A stretch of DNA of 64,000 nt from Buddleja alternifolia. Its lineage: Eukaryota; Streptophyta; Magnoliopsida; Lamiales; Scrophulariaceae. The position numbers and the translations under genes are program-made. Below the pieces are notes generated by a model that did not search any database, was not told the origin of the DNA, and saw only the letters and a list, made by a program, of their open reading frames with translations. The stretch lies in assembly GCA_019426215.1 (NCBI GenBank), contig CM033403.1, forward strand, positions 34,854,754 to 34,918,753. Direction: 5' to 3'. The first letter of the stretch is position 1. The number at the start of each line of letters is the position of its first letter. Positions 22,176 to 34,709 of the stretch are shown here, piece after piece.

Positions 22176-25100
22176 ATGGAAGTTACCTCAAAAGCATCGT
22201 CGTCGTCCATTTGGGCGAGAACCACTGTGGCAAATACACGATTGGCAGTGGAGTCTTTTGATGGCATAGGCCATTTTGGTATGTGGCAAAGCGAAGTTGT
22301 AGACGCACTCTTTCAACAAGGTCTATACTTAGCTATTGAAGAAAAGAAACCAAATGATATAGAGGAAAAAGATTGGAGCATGATGAATCGGTTGGCATGT
22401 GGAACAATTCGTTCGTGTCTATCCAGAGAGCAGAGATATGCGTTTTCAAAAGAAAACTCTACATATAAATTGTGGATGGCATTGGAGGAGAAATTTCTGA
22501 AGAAAAGTTGTCAGAATAAGCTCCATTTGAAGAAGCGGCTCTTTCGCTTCACATGTGTTTCGGGTTCCACTATGAATAGTCACATTACCAGTTTTAATCA
22601 ACTGGTTACCGATTTGATAAATTTGGATGAGACTTTTAAAGACGAGGATTTGGCTCTGATGTTGTTGGGATCCCTTCCCGAGGAGTTTGAGTTTCTTGAA
22701 ACAACTCTACTTCACGGGAAGGCTGTTGTATCTCTTAGCGAAGTTTGTGCTGCCCTATACAGTTATGAGCTGAGAAAGAAGGACAGGCAAGTTAGTTCAG
22801 GCGGAGATGCAAAGGTTTTGTTCGTCAGAGGTCGTTCACAAAACAAAAACAAAGGAAAGAAAGGGAGATCCAAGTCGAGGCATAAACTAAGCAAAGACGA
22901 GTGTGCCTATTGTCGAGAAACAGGACACTGGAAGAGAGATTGCCCAAAGCTGACAACTAAGGGCAATTCTAAGGCCGTGGCGGAATCAAATGTAACCGCG
23001 TGTGATGATGCCGAATCGGACTTCTCATTGGCGACATCATCCAGCGGTGCTTCTGAAGTATGGATGTTGGATTCAACATGTAGTCATCATTTGACACCAC
23101 ATTTGGATTGGTTCTTTGATTTCAAAGAACAAAATGACGGGGTCTTCACAGCAAATGAAGCTCCTCTTACTACACTTGGGATTGGTTCAGTTCGCTTAAT
23201 GAATCACGATGGATCAATGATAACCCTAAAGGGTGTTCGGTATGCACCAGAAGTGAGGAAAAACCTTATTTCCGTTGGAACTTTAGAATCGAAAGGTTTT
23301 GAAGTAAGAGCTAAGGATGGGGTGATGAAGATCATCTCTGGTGCACTCGTGGTAATGAAGGGAATTCGGAAGAACAACAATATGTATCACTACATGGGTG
23401 GTACAGTTGTGGGTGCAGTAGCAGCAGTTACTGTTGATGATCGGAATTCAGAAGCAGTTAGGCTATAGCATATGCGCTTGGGACATGCAGGTGGAAAATC
23501 CTTGAATCTCCTCATAAATCAAGGATTGTTGAAAGGAGTGAAATACTCCAAATTGGAGTTTTGTGAACATTGTGTTCGTGGGAAACAAACAAGGGTTAAA
23601 TTTGGAACAGCAATCCATAATACTGAGGGTATCTTGGATTATGTTCATTCGGATGTATGGGGTCCCTCAAAAACGAGTTCTTTGGGAGGGAAGCACTATT
23701 TTGTAACCTTTCTTGATGATTTTTCCCGGAGAGTTTGGGTGTATACGATGAAGACAAATGATGAAGTGTTTGAGGTATTCCTCAATTGGAAAAAGATAGT
23801 GGAAACTCAGACTGATAAAAAGGTCAAACGTCTCCGTACAGACAATGGTGGAGAATTTAGGAGTGGTCCATTTCAGAAATTCTGTGAGGATGAAGGCATT
23901 GTCAGACACTTCACTGTCAGACATACACCACAATAGAACGGAGTGGCAGAACGCATGAATCGGACTTTGCTGGAGAAAGTTCGGTGTTTGTTATCTAATG
24001 CTGAGTTGGGTAAAGAATTTTGGGCTGAGGCTGTAACGTATGCGTGCCATCTCGTTAATCGTCTACCATCTACTGCTATTGATGGAAAAACACCATTGGA
24101 GAAATGGTTTGGAAAGCCTGCTGCTGATTATGATTCCTTACATGTATTTGGTTCCGCTGCATATTATCATGTTAAGGAATCAAAGTTAGATCCTAGAGCA
24201 AAGAAAGTTGTGTTCATGGGGATCACCTCTGGTATAAAAGGCTATCGCCTTTGGTGTCCAGAAACAAAGAAAATAATCTTTAGCAGGGATGTCACCTTTG
24301 ATGAATCTACTGTGTTGGAAAAGGTGAATGGAGAACAGCAGGATGGTACTCCCAAACATGTGGAGTTTGAAAAGTTTGTTGTTCCAGCAGACCAAGAAAC
24401 TCTTGATCATTCTCCTACGGTAGAAGGAGATTTTGAAGAAGAGGAAGTTCAACCCCAAGAACTTCCACAACAACTTGAATCAATTGCAACTAGCAAGCCA
24501 AAGAGGACAATCAGAAAGCCTGCTCGCTTTGATGATATGGTGGCTTGTGCATTTTCAATTGCCGCTGATGATGTTCCTACCACTTATATTGAAGCAGTCA
24601 AAGGACCAGAGAAAGATAAGTGGAGGATTGCCATGAGTGAAGAAATGCAGTCCCTTCATAAGAATCAAACATGGGAACTAGCCAGTCTCCCGAAAAGAAA
24701 GAAGGCAATTGGATGCAAATGGGTATTTGCAAAGAAAGATGGATTTCCTAGCCAAGATGATGTTCGCTACAAAGCCAGATTGGTGGTCAAAGGTTACGCT
24801 CAGAAGGAGGGCATTGATTATAATGAGGTGTTTTCTCCAGTTGTAAAACACTCCTCCATTAGAATTTTGTTGGCTTTGGTAGCACAATTGGATTTTGAAC
24901 TAGTTCTGTTGGATGTAAAAACTGCATTTTTACATGGAGACTTGGAAGAGGAAATCTATATGACTCAGCCAGAGGGATTCAAAGTTGCTGAAAATGAAAA
25001 TTTGGTTTGTAAACTTCAAAAATCGTTGTACGGATTGAAGCAATCTCCGAGGCAGTGGTACAAGCGATTTGACAAGTTTATGATGGGAATTGGGTACACA

Positions 25101-25600
25101 AGAAGCAAATATGATCATTGTGTGTATTTGCACAAGCTACAAGATGGATCCTTCATATATCTTCTTCTGTATGTTGATGATATGTTGATTGCCTCCCCGA
25201 GTCTAATAGAAATTGAGAAGTTGAAGACTCATTTGAAAAGGGAGTTCGAGATGAAGGATCTAGATGAGGCGAAGAAAATTCTCGGCATGGAGATTTTCAG
25301 AGATAGAAAATTGAGGAGGCTTTGTTTGACTCAGAAACAATATCTGAGTAGGATGTTGAGGCGTTTTGGCATTGATGAAAAGTCAAAACCAGTTAGTACT
25401 CCGCTTGCTCCTCATTTTAAGCTTAGCGCCGCTTTGTCACCGAAATCTGATGTAGAACGGGAATACATGTCAAAAGTACCGTATGCAAATGTTGTTGGTA
25501 GCTTGATGTATGCTATGGTGTGAACGAGGCCTGATATTTCCCAAGCAGTGGGGGTTGTGAGCAGGTATATGCATGATCCTGGAAAGGAACATTGGAAAAT
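22176..25600 (+). pseudogene. copia gag-pol, with stops and a 3' deletion
   Basis: A single frame from the ATG at 22176. Gag has a CCHC knuckle CAYCRETGHWKRDC (about residues 242-255). The protease motif reads LDSTCSHH, with T replacing the usual G of the D-S/T-G triad. A stop at 23466-23468 stands where tryptophan is usual (L-stop-HMRLGH). The integrase zinc region and core follow (HSDVWGP, TDNGGEF). A second stop at 23934-23936 lies within HTPQ-stop-NGVAERMNRT. The reverse transcriptase keeps YVDDMLIA and LDVKTAFLHGDL. A third stop (TGA) is at 25521. The frame then reads TRPDISQA to about HWK before jumping to the element's 3' end, so RNase H is deleted. Confidence 0.95.
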
Positions 25601-25672
25601 TTGAAGATTGGTTTCGGTGACCCCGTTTGACGAGGAGATTGAAGATTTTGGAAATTCGCCAAGGTGGAGATT

Positions 25673-26177
25673 TGTTGAAGTGTGGTGAAGAAATGGCTCA
25701 TTTCCTTTGATAATGAAGAGTACATTTGTCCCACATTGAAAACATATTGTAAAGGGTGGTCTCTTTCTCCTATAAAAGAAGACCACCTCTTTAGTTTTGA
25801 ATTCATCCCAACATTTGCCCAAGTCTTTAAGGCATTTTGTTTTCTCTCCTCTATAGTTTGTAATATTTTCACTTTAGTCTTTTAGTGAAATATTTTGGTG
25901 GGGTCCGAGGACGTAGGCTAAATTAGCCGAACCTCGTTATATTTTGGTGTTCTTTATTTTGTGTTATTCTTCAAGTAGCCATTGTTAGTTATAGTTGTAG
26001 TGTTATATTGTGCTATTAAATACATCTAGTTAATTCTGTCGAGGAGATTGGGTTTTAAGCGCGACCGTTGTGACGCCTCCAATCTTTCCTGGGAATTAAA
26101 TCTAGTGTGGTTTTCTAGTACAATATTTCTCTCGCTATTTCTATATTTGGTGGAATATGACTTTGAGTTCCACAACA
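25673..26177 (+). repeat. 3' LTR of the copia element
   Basis: 505 bp, matching the 5' LTR without visible indels. It ends CCACAACA followed by the target duplication ATAGA. Confidence 0.97.
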
Positions 26178-26415
26178 ATAGAAACAATGGACCATATATT
26201 AAAAAAAGTCAGTGAAAGATTCGGTCCAAATGATCGTTTAAATAATAATAATAACTTTTCTTTATCAATTTTTTTCTTTAATAACGCCACAACTTTTCTT
26301 TTAAAAAAAGCACAATTCAGAAATATATAAAAACCAAAAAACCGTAAAAACCCTAGCAGCTCCAACTTTTTCGGAAACCTCCTTGGTGATTCTTGACTCC
26401 ATATCCGCGCCGGCC

Positions 26416-28293
26416 ATGTCGGAGGCTTTCTCCGGCCAACCACCGCCGTCGGTGGTCATCGACGAGCGGACTATTAAGAAATTTAAGAGAGGAATTATGG
26501 TAGAAGAGAGGGACTATAATCCGCCAGCCTCAAGCCATGAACAAGACGATAACATGGATATGCATGACGGAACCGACCCGGTTTAACGACCGAATTAGTG
26601 GCAGTCCGGCCGGTTGAAGGACAGTTGGATTACCGGTACCCCGCAACGCCCGTACTACAACGGGAAGGGAGAAGCTACCAGCGAGAAAGGGCTACCGGAT
26701 CTGGAAATTCCGCACGTTGTTGAGGAAGGGAAGGAGAAGGATTTACCTTGGCCGAATCTGAACGTCCCGGTGGAGGCATGGCAGAAATACTCGGAACCCT
26801 ACATGCGCGCGTTGGTGGTGAAGGTTCTTGGACGAATTGTGAGTTACACCTCCTTGAATAAACGAATGAAAACTCTTTGGCAAGTCAAATACGAGATAGA
26901 CCCCGTCGATTTGGGTAACAATTTCTACATGGTTCGGTTCTACTCGAATGAGGAATATGATACGGTGTTAGCGGGAGGGCCATGGATCATTATGGGACAT
27001 TATCTCACGGTTCGAAAGTGGAGACCCAACTTTCAACCGGCAACAGTTCAAATCTCATCAACGATGGCATGGGTTCGCTTCCCCAATTTACCCATCGAGT
27101 TGTTCAATCCGGACGTTCTATGCCAACTTGGATCACTCATTGGAAAAGTTGTCAAAGTGGATAAGAATACGGAGCACTCGATTAGGAGGAAATACGCACG
27201 AATTGGTGTTGAGATAAACTTGGCAAAACCCCTTCTTCCATATGTGTGTATCAATGGTCGACCTCAAGCAGTGGAGTACGAAGGCCTCCATTTAATTTGC
27301 TTCGGCTGTGGAGCATATGGGCATCGGCAAGAAACATGCAATAAAGGAAAAGATCAAGGCCACGAACCGCAAGCTCAAGCGGACAAGGCAGATCATAGGC
27401 CGAATGTTCAGCAATCTTCGGAGTCCAGTTATGGACCGTGGATGATGGCTCCATCTCGACAGAGGAGGCAACCGCGAGCCTCAGGGCATGGAGATGGAGT
27501 TCAGAAGCAGCAAACGAGTGACCACGTGATTTTTATAGCGACAAATAGGGGCAAGCAGGACAAGGAAGAAAACAATCGAGGCCGGCAGTTAGGGAAGAAC
27601 CTCAATCAGAGAAACTCAAGTTCCAATGTGGGCAATACGGCTAAGGCCAAAGCGTCTAACGAGGGGTCTAGATTTACAGTGTTAATTGACGAGGACGAGG
27701 ACGGAGTCGGGGCTATCCGCATTCAGAATAAAGGAAAGGCGAAGTTGGGCTCATCGAGTGGTGCTAAGTACAAAGTCAAGCCACGTGCTTTTAATAAGAA
27801 CACCGAGGGAGCCGAGGTCGCATCGAAGCAGGAGAATAATAACCCAAATATTGAGGTCGACTTGGAGCGGATTCCTCCAATAACCACAGGTACTACATAT
27901 GCTATACTAAATAATTCTATCTCTAAACAGTCTCTTGGTAATAAGAATTCCTCTACACCACACACACAACAGGAGAACCGAACCATTAGGGGTTCGGATC
28001 ACATCCCCTCCCCCCATGTTGATGTATTTCAGGCGGGAAGTTCACTTGCTAGCTTAAGGAACGATTTGGTCTCCTTCCTGGCGGTGGGTAGGGGCCCGGA
28101 TGGCTCACACACTATGGAGGAGAACACACAACCAGTGGCGGGTAGCCTTCGGGCACAACACAGTGATCAAGGGACCCTATCGGAGGGATGGGACTATGGC
28201 ACAGATATCCGGGAGTGCTCGGACGGTGATGCAGAGATGACCGTGGATGCGGTCTATGATAATTTGGGGAAGTTTATATCCCGCCGATGTTAG
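26416..28293 (+). pseudogene. LINE ORF1, RNA-binding protein
   Basis: The likely start is MSEAFSGQPPPSVV at 26416. Two in-frame stops (TAA 26584, TAG 26596) break the N-terminus, after which the frame is open for about 560 codons. A DUF4283 region (ALVVKVLGRIVSYTSLNKRM to GGPWIIMGHYLTVRKW) is followed by the CCHC knuckle CFGCGAYGHRQETC and a long low-complexity hydrophilic tail. In plant L1 elements such proteins bind the element RNA. Confidence 0.9.
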
Positions 28294-28328
28294 ATTATTT
28301 ATCTTTCCTTAACGTGTAAATATTTTCT

Positions 28329-31300
28329 ATGAAGATTATTGTTTGGAATTGTAGAGGGGCAGGTAGCCCTAGCTTCGTGAATACTCTCTTGGAGATGTTG
28401 CGGGTTTATACTCCTTCCATTTTTGTTCTTATGGAAACACGAACGCAAGGTGATAAGGCAGATGTGATCATTAATCGTAGTCAGTATGATAAAGTTGAGA
28501 AGGTGGAAGCCCGAGGATTCTCGGGTGGGATTTGGATTTTCTGGAAATCTGTGGAGGTCTCTCTGGAATTCCTTTAAGCTAATGATCAGAGTATCACAGC
28601 TGTGGTTCACACAACCGAGCATCAAGATTAGATATTTTCCACCCTTTATGGCAGCCCACATCTGGAAGTTCGGGATAGTCTGTGGACACATGTTGAGCAC
28701 ATGTCGCATGGGATTCGGGGACCATGGATGCTGGCGGGGGACATGAATGTTGTGACTAACAGTACTGAAAAATCAGGGGGGGGGGGGGGGCACCTATTGA
28801 TTTTAGCAAGTGCAGAAAATTCCTCCAGTGTATGGATAAAGTGGGGCTCATTGACCTTAAATTCTCGGGCTCTCCGTTTACGTGGGCTAAGGGTGGCACC
28901 TCGAGGTTACAGGAACGTCTGGATAGGGCTGTTTGCAACTGTGATTGGCAAATTGCTTTTCTCGATGTCTCGGTGACGCATTTACCTCGCATTTCGTCGG
29001 ATCACTCCCCTCTTCTGGTGGACTTGACCCCGAGTGATACTCGACTTACCCGGAACCGTGTGTTTAGAATGCAATCAGCGTGGTTCTTAGACAAGAGATT
29101 TCAGAACATAGTTCGAGACTCGTGGCAGACGGTGGGTGATCTTGATATTTTTGACCGACTCGCACGGGCCAGGACCAAAGCAGACAACTGGAATATGGAG
29201 GTATTTGGTAATATTTTCGCAAGAAACGGGAACTGATTGCTCGGATTAGTGGAATACAAAGGGTACAGGGCGTCCAAGTCAACCGATACTTGCAAAAATT
29301 AGAAAAAAAGTTGACTGAACAATATCATGACACGTTAAGACAAGAGGAAATTTTCTGGAAGCAAAAATCGAGGGTGCAATGGATCCAAGCAGGGGATCTT
29401 AATACTCATTTTTTTTTCACACCGCGGCAGCCACCAAGCAAAATCGAGTTAGGATCCGTGGGCTCTATCGTGATAATGGGGAGTGGGAATCAGAGGAGCT
29501 GAAATTAAAAGATATGGCGGTCGACTTCTATAAAAATCTATACAGTGCGGACACGCAAGTCAGTAACCATAAGACGACGGCCGACTTTCCGAGGCTTGAC
29601 GAGAGTCAAGTTAACTTACTTCTCATGCCAGTTACCACGGATGAGGTTAGACAGGCGGTTTAGGGGATGCATCCTACGAAATCCCCGGGTCCGGATGGCA
29701 TTCAGCCTATCTTTTTTCAGAAGTGTTGGGATACTGTAGGGGACGATGTGACAAATAGGGTTAGCCATGCGCTAACTTCAGGTACGATCGACCAACGCAT
29801 TAATGAATCTCTTATAGCTTTAATTCCCAAAGAAAGTAACCCGACTCGTTTAACTAATTTTTGTCCAATCAGTTTGAGCAATGTTATTCTTAAAATAATC
29901 ACAAAAACTATGACTAATCGGTTGAGAATTATGATGGATACTTTGATTCCCCAGACCCAAAGTAGTTTCATAAAAGGTAGACAAACTGTTGATAATATTA
30001 TTATTACTCAGGAAATTATTCATAATTTGAGAGTAATGAAGGGTAAAAAAGGTTTTTTCATTGCGAAAATTGATTTTGAGAAGGCATATGATCGAATTGA
30101 TTGGACTTTTTTAGAAAACGTGTTAGGTGAAATGCGATTCCCCTTGTCTTGGATTAGACTTATTTTGGAATGCACCACCACAGCTAAACTATCCCTCCTA
30201 TGGAATGGTGTAGCGACGGACTGGTTCGGCCCAAAACGAGGCTTGAGACAAGGGGACCCCCTATCCCCTTACCTCTTTGTCTTCTGTGTAGAAAAGCTTG
30301 GTTCGTTGATTACGGAAGCGGTCCAGGCGGGTCACTGGCATACAATTCCTCCCTCTCGGACGGGCCCGAGAGTCTCACATTTAATGTTCGCCGATGACCT
30401 GATTCTGTTTGGGAAAGCCTCTGAGCAGCAGACATAAGTTATTAGGCGTACGCTCAATACCTACTGTTCTATGTCGGGTCAGTTGGTGAATCTTCACAAG
30501 TCAAAAATTTACTTCTCTGGAAATGTGCCTCAGCCGCGAGCTCGGAATATTAGCCGTCGGGCTAACCTTAGTCTCACTAAGGATCTTGGGAAGTATTTGG
30601 GAGCTCCTCTTCATCACTCAAGAGTGCTGATCAAAAACTACAAGTTTATTCTAGACAGGGTGAAAACCAAGTTGAAGGAATGGAAGCGGATCCACTTGTC
30701 CATGGCGGGAAGGACAACTTTGATCAAGGTCATCACTGCTACAATGCCAGCATATCATATGCAGACTTCCTTTGTACCAATAGGAATATGTGAAGCAATT
30801 GATCAGGCTAATAGGACTTTCCTCTGGGAAGGAACTGAAGAGAACCGAAAAATACATCTTGTGGCTTGGGATGCGGTCTGCAAATCTAAGGATTTGAGTG
30901 GCCTTGGCCTCAGGCGTACTCGCGATGTTAACTTGTCATTTCTTGGAAAGTTGGGGTGGCAGATCATAACTGATGAGCCGAGACTTTGGGTGCAGGTCCT
31001 TCGCCATAAGTATGTTTATTGGCAACGAGCTCGGGCCCGGAGTTCTACTTCGCACACATGGAGAAGCATACAAAAAGGGTTTCCTCAACTCGAAAGTGGT
31101 TTGAGATGAAAGGTGGGCAGTGGTAGTAAGGTCCGATTTTGGAGAGATAAATGGTTGGGCGACACCAAGCTCGAGCACTATTTGGATAACCCAAGCCAAA
31201 TGCATGACATTGATAGAAACGTGGCTAGTTATTGGACTAGGATGACGGGCTGGAAGTGGGACGAGCTCACGATGTTGCCGGCAGACGTGCGCACAGAGCT

Positions 31301-32445
31301 TCTTCGGTACAACCTGGATGGCCTCGAGCAAGTGGAGGATACGGCGGTTTGGATGTTCACGGCCAACGGTAGGTATTCTTGCAAAAGTGCGTATGAGCGG
31401 CTTCTTAATCCCGGGCCTTCTGTGGGAGAACATCGAGATAGAGAGGCTTGGAACAAGCTTTGGAAAGTTCGGGTGCCTTATCGCAAGAAGTTCTTTCTTT
31501 GGTTAGCTAAGCATAATAAGCTCCTTACTAGGCATCTGTTGGTTCACCGAGGTATCACCGACAAGGGACAATGTACCATTTGCAATAATGTTGAGGAGAC
31601 GATACTACATGCTTTGCGTGATTGTCCGAAGGCGGCTAGGTTATGGCATTCCCTCGTTGCGCCCCGCCACCATTGTACTTTCTTCTCCCTCACCAACCCG
31701 GCATGGGTGGACTGGAATTTATTGGTCTAAGAATTGGAATATCTGTTTTACTGAAGCTCTGAATTTTTTGTGGCAGGTTCAGAATGAAATGGTGCTTGGA
31801 AAGGACGCCCGTGACCCGGCGGCTGATTGTGATACTGTTCGTGCGCGAGTAAAGGAGGCCCTCTACTCCTCTCGTTTTGATACTAATTATTGTGAGAATA
31901 CCATCCACGTTGGGTGGCAAATGCCTGAAATGGGACAGTGGAAAATTAATGTTGACGGGGCTGTCCGTCGGGGGGATGAACTCCAAGCCGAGGAGGCGAG
32001 TATCGGAGGAGTTATTCGTGATCACCATGGTCACTGGGTTAGGGGATTTTGTGGTGGCATTGGCAATTCGACGCTTCTCGGTGCCGAACTGGCAGCGATT
32101 TTACAAGGACTGAATTTGGAATGGGACACTCGTCTGCGAAATGTGATCATTGAATCAGATAGTAGGGAGGCTATCATAAGCATTCGCAATGGCACCAGGG
32201 AGCACCACCACTGGGATCTAATTGAGTCCATTCGACGCAAATTGCAATTGACATGGCAAGTTCAACTAACTAATATATGGCGAGAAGCCAATCGTGTGGC
32301 AGACATTTTGGCCAAGAATGGTTTTGAGGAAAACCTTTTTGTCATGCAATCCCCGAGCTTGGATCTGCAGAGTACTTTGGAGCAAGATCGACAAGGCCTT
32401 ACTTGGCCTAAACAAACGACTATAACCCCGGGTCTGTCGGGATAG
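28329..32445 (+). pseudogene. LINE ORF2, endonuclease-reverse transcriptase-RNase H
   Basis: It begins MKIIVWNCRGAGSP, the start of an APE-type endonuclease. The endonuclease is broken by stops from 28575 on and by a 15-G run at 28776-28790, which is associated with a frame change. It continues at 28832-29236 (ITHLP-type ...ISSDHSPLLV). Reverse transcriptase lies at 29667-30437, with CPISLSNV, KAYDRIDW, GLRQGDPLSPYLF and FADDLILFG. A stop at 30435 and another near 31107 separate the thumb and zinc-binding region (31113-31730). The C-terminal RNase H (about 31737-32445) keeps WKINVDGAVRRGDE, ELAAILQGL, ESDSREAI and NRVADILAKNG. Plant L1 elements with an extra RNase H domain are known. The gene cannot produce a full protein. 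Confidence 0.93.
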
Positions 32446-33105
32446 ATCGTTAGGGTCCCCCCCTTCTCTCTGTATTCAAAAAAAAAAAAGCACAATTCGA
32501 TAATAATAATAATAATAATAAACACCACAAAGAATATTAATAATAATAATAATAATAAGCTATTGTAATCGGCTCGTCGAAGTCCATCGTTATAGTAAAC
32601 TTTCTAGGGCAGCCTCCATATATAATTGTTGTAAATATATGTATCTATATGTAATTACCAAAAAAAATGGAATATATGCATTTATCTATATATCGATAGT
32701 TGAGGAACGAGATAAATTATTTTTATACATGATGAGTATATTATTTATGAATTACGTATAAACTCTTATTATATGACACTGCATTGACATGATTAATTAT
32801 GACAAATAATGATGTGATGTTGAACAACTAAAATCTTATTATATCAAGAATTCTGTCCATAAAATTATGTGGAATTAACAGTCATTTTTCTAACGTGACA
32901 TTTGCTATGAAATTATGATGAAAAAAATATATTAACTGTTGTTGGATAGAAAAACCTTCAATATCTGCCAATTATAAGATATATAATACATATCTAACGT
33001 GTATTATAATTCATCTCCCTAGATTAAATTTTCAAAAACTTGACATAAATAGAACAAATTTTCAATTGATTAGTGAGTTTTTCATATATTATTATTACTT
33101 ATTAC

Positions 33106-33288
33106 ATATGATGCACAGACACTCAGAAATATCATCCCGTGCAGAGTCGGACACGCGCCATATCCGTGTCCAACTATTGAGATAAAGAAAAAGAACTGTG
33201 TTTATGTACTAATTTTTTAAAAAATTGACGTGTCCCGTGCCAGTGTCGTATCAGTGTCCTTGTCTCGTGTCCTGTCCGTGCATCATAG
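33106..33288. mobile_element. CGGACAC-type inverted-repeat MITE, copy 1
   Basis: ATGATGCACAGACAC at the left pairs with GTCCGTGCATCATAG at the right. Copy A reads straight through at about 13310-13325 (TTATTTATTACTAATGAGCCC), so this is an insertion. The flanks TATTACAT and TATTACCC suggest an 8-bp target duplication with two mismatches. Confidence 0.75.
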
Positions 33289-33720
33289 CCTATTACCCAT
33301 GAGCCCTAGTTTAGGTGGTGGAATTAGAGTTACGTTCTTCAACGGATCATGAGTTCGAATCCATTAGAAATGTGCCTTTATTACTTAAATACTAGTTGTT
33401 TACTTAAATACTAGTTGTTCGTTGCTAGCAGTAATTAATAATTAATTGTTAGTAGTTGAGATTTTTTTTAGTTACAATAGTTGAGATTTATATATGATGT
33501 AAATTATCTACCATGATGAATCGATAACCTTTTACTTAAACGAAAAGACAGAAACATCTCCGAGCTATATATGAAATATTATACTTAAAGAGCCTTCATA
33601 ATAATAGAGGGCTTCACATAAATGATTCCTCACGTTATTATTGTAAACTCCCAACAAATTTGCAAGTCAACATACGCAAAAGTCGCTTGATTGATGGGGA
33701 CTTAATAATTTATCAAGATT

Positions 33721-33933
33721 TGTTTTTTTATATATATATATTTTAAAATGAATGGGATATCCTAAATATCTAACTCAATAAATTTGGGATTGATAATCAT
33801 AATTTTGAGTCATAAAAACTAAATCTAACTCCATAAAGGAGAGGAGTGCTACAGGTTGTGTCAATCTGGATTCAAACACATGACTTTTTATATAAATTGG
33901 GAAATGAATACCACTAGACCAACAGATTTTGGG
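33721..33933 (-). mobile_element. tRNA-derived SINE with target duplication
   Basis: On the minus strand the head contains TTGGTCTAGTGGTATTC (A box) and GTGTTTGAATCCAG (B box), and the element ends in an A-rich tail (T run at 33723). Flanks TAATTTATCAAGATT (33706-33720) and TAATTTATCAACATT (33934-33948) are a 15-bp duplication with one mismatch. Copy A has the uninterrupted site at about 13840-13855. Confidence 0.88.
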
Positions 33934-34132
33934 TAATTTATCAACATTTTTGGAGTAGAACCAAATAGAATTGCGGTGATTGTTTTCAAATGAGACCCAC
34001 CTTTTGTTGCTTATATAGACTTTGGGATAAAACTTTTCATCTTATTAATAAATTTGTATATATTCTTTACAGTCTCATTGCTTCACGTATGTATATATAT
34101 ATATATATATGTATATTTATGTATGTATATAT

Positions 34133-34709
34133 CTATGATACACGGACACACGTAAAAATTACCTCGTGCAGTGTTCGACACACGTCGGACACGGACACGG
34201 CACGGACACGGCATCGGGACGTGTCGGGCACGGCAATGGTGTGTCCAGAATTAAAAATAATTAAATAAAACTCGGACACAGCACGGACACGGCTCGGACA
34301 CTGCCAGGACACAGCCAGGACACTTCGGGCTGATTTTTTGCATTTTGTTTTTATATTTTTAATATAAATGTATTTATATATATATATATATATGTAATTA
34401 TATATACATGAAGTTTTATAGTTTACAGAAACATTGTCATTAATAAGTTGTTATTTTGTGTAAAAATAGGTTACTTATATACAAATAGTGAATATATATA
34501 TATAGGTTATTAATAAGTTGTTGAATTGTTGATTATTGTCTAATAGGTGTTCAATTACTCATAAGTTTATAACATATTATATATATATATATATATATAT
34601 AACTATGGGCAGATGTGTCAGAGCCGTGTCCGTGTCCTAATTTTTTAAGAATTCCCGTGTCCGTATCGTGCAGTGTCCGTGTCTACGTGTCCGTGTCTGT
34701 ACAACATAG
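34133..34709. mobile_element. CGGACAC-type inverted-repeat MITE, copy 2 (long)
   Basis: CTATGATACACGGACAC at the left pairs with GTGTCTGTACAACATAG at the right. The subterminal regions are packed with GGACACGG-like repeats, and the interior is AT-rich. It is missing from copy A at about 13970. At 577 bp it is three times longer than its relatives at 33106 and 48018. Confidence 0.75.

Larger units (their letters stand above)
21535..26177 (+). mobile_element. Complete Ty1/copia LTR retrotransposon, inactivated
   Basis: A 4,643-bp element with two 505-bp LTRs, the 5-bp target duplication ATAGA (21530-21534 and 26178-26182), a tRNA-iMet-type primer site TGGTATCAGAGC at 22042-22053 and a purine-rich tract just before the 3' LTR. 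The domain order gag, protease, integrase, reverse transcriptase is that of copia (Tnt1-like by impression). Three in-frame stops and loss of the RNase H region make it non-autonomous. It sits in duplication copy B. Copy A retains the empty site near 12590. Confidence 0.97.
26319..32482 (+). mobile_element. Full-length L1-type LINE (non-LTR retrotransposon), inactivated
   Basis: About 6.2 kb, flanked by a 16-bp direct repeat AAAAAAAGCACAATTC (26303-26318 and 32483-32498), with an A run at the 3' end that merges into the repeat. It encodes ORF1 (DUF4283 plus zinc knuckle) and ORF2 (endonuclease, reverse transcriptase, zinc-binding region, RNase H). Both ORFs carry stops or frameshifts. Its GC content is clearly higher than the surrounding DNA. 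It lies in duplication copy B, only 141 bp downstream of the copia element. Confidence 0.95.

Noticed and set aside
28776..28790. The 15-G run as a programmed frameshift site in LINE ORF2
   Set aside because: Other stops and frameshifts lie nearby, so decay or a sequencing error at a homopolymer is the simpler reading.
33721..33933. A functional tRNA gene, because of the A and B boxes
   Set aside because: No cloverleaf or anticodon arm can be folded. The long body, T run and target duplication mean a SINE.
34133..34709. Periodic CGGACAC repeats read as a satellite or CRISPR-like array
   Set aside because: Unit spacing is irregular and the terminal ends are inverted, as in a transposable element.
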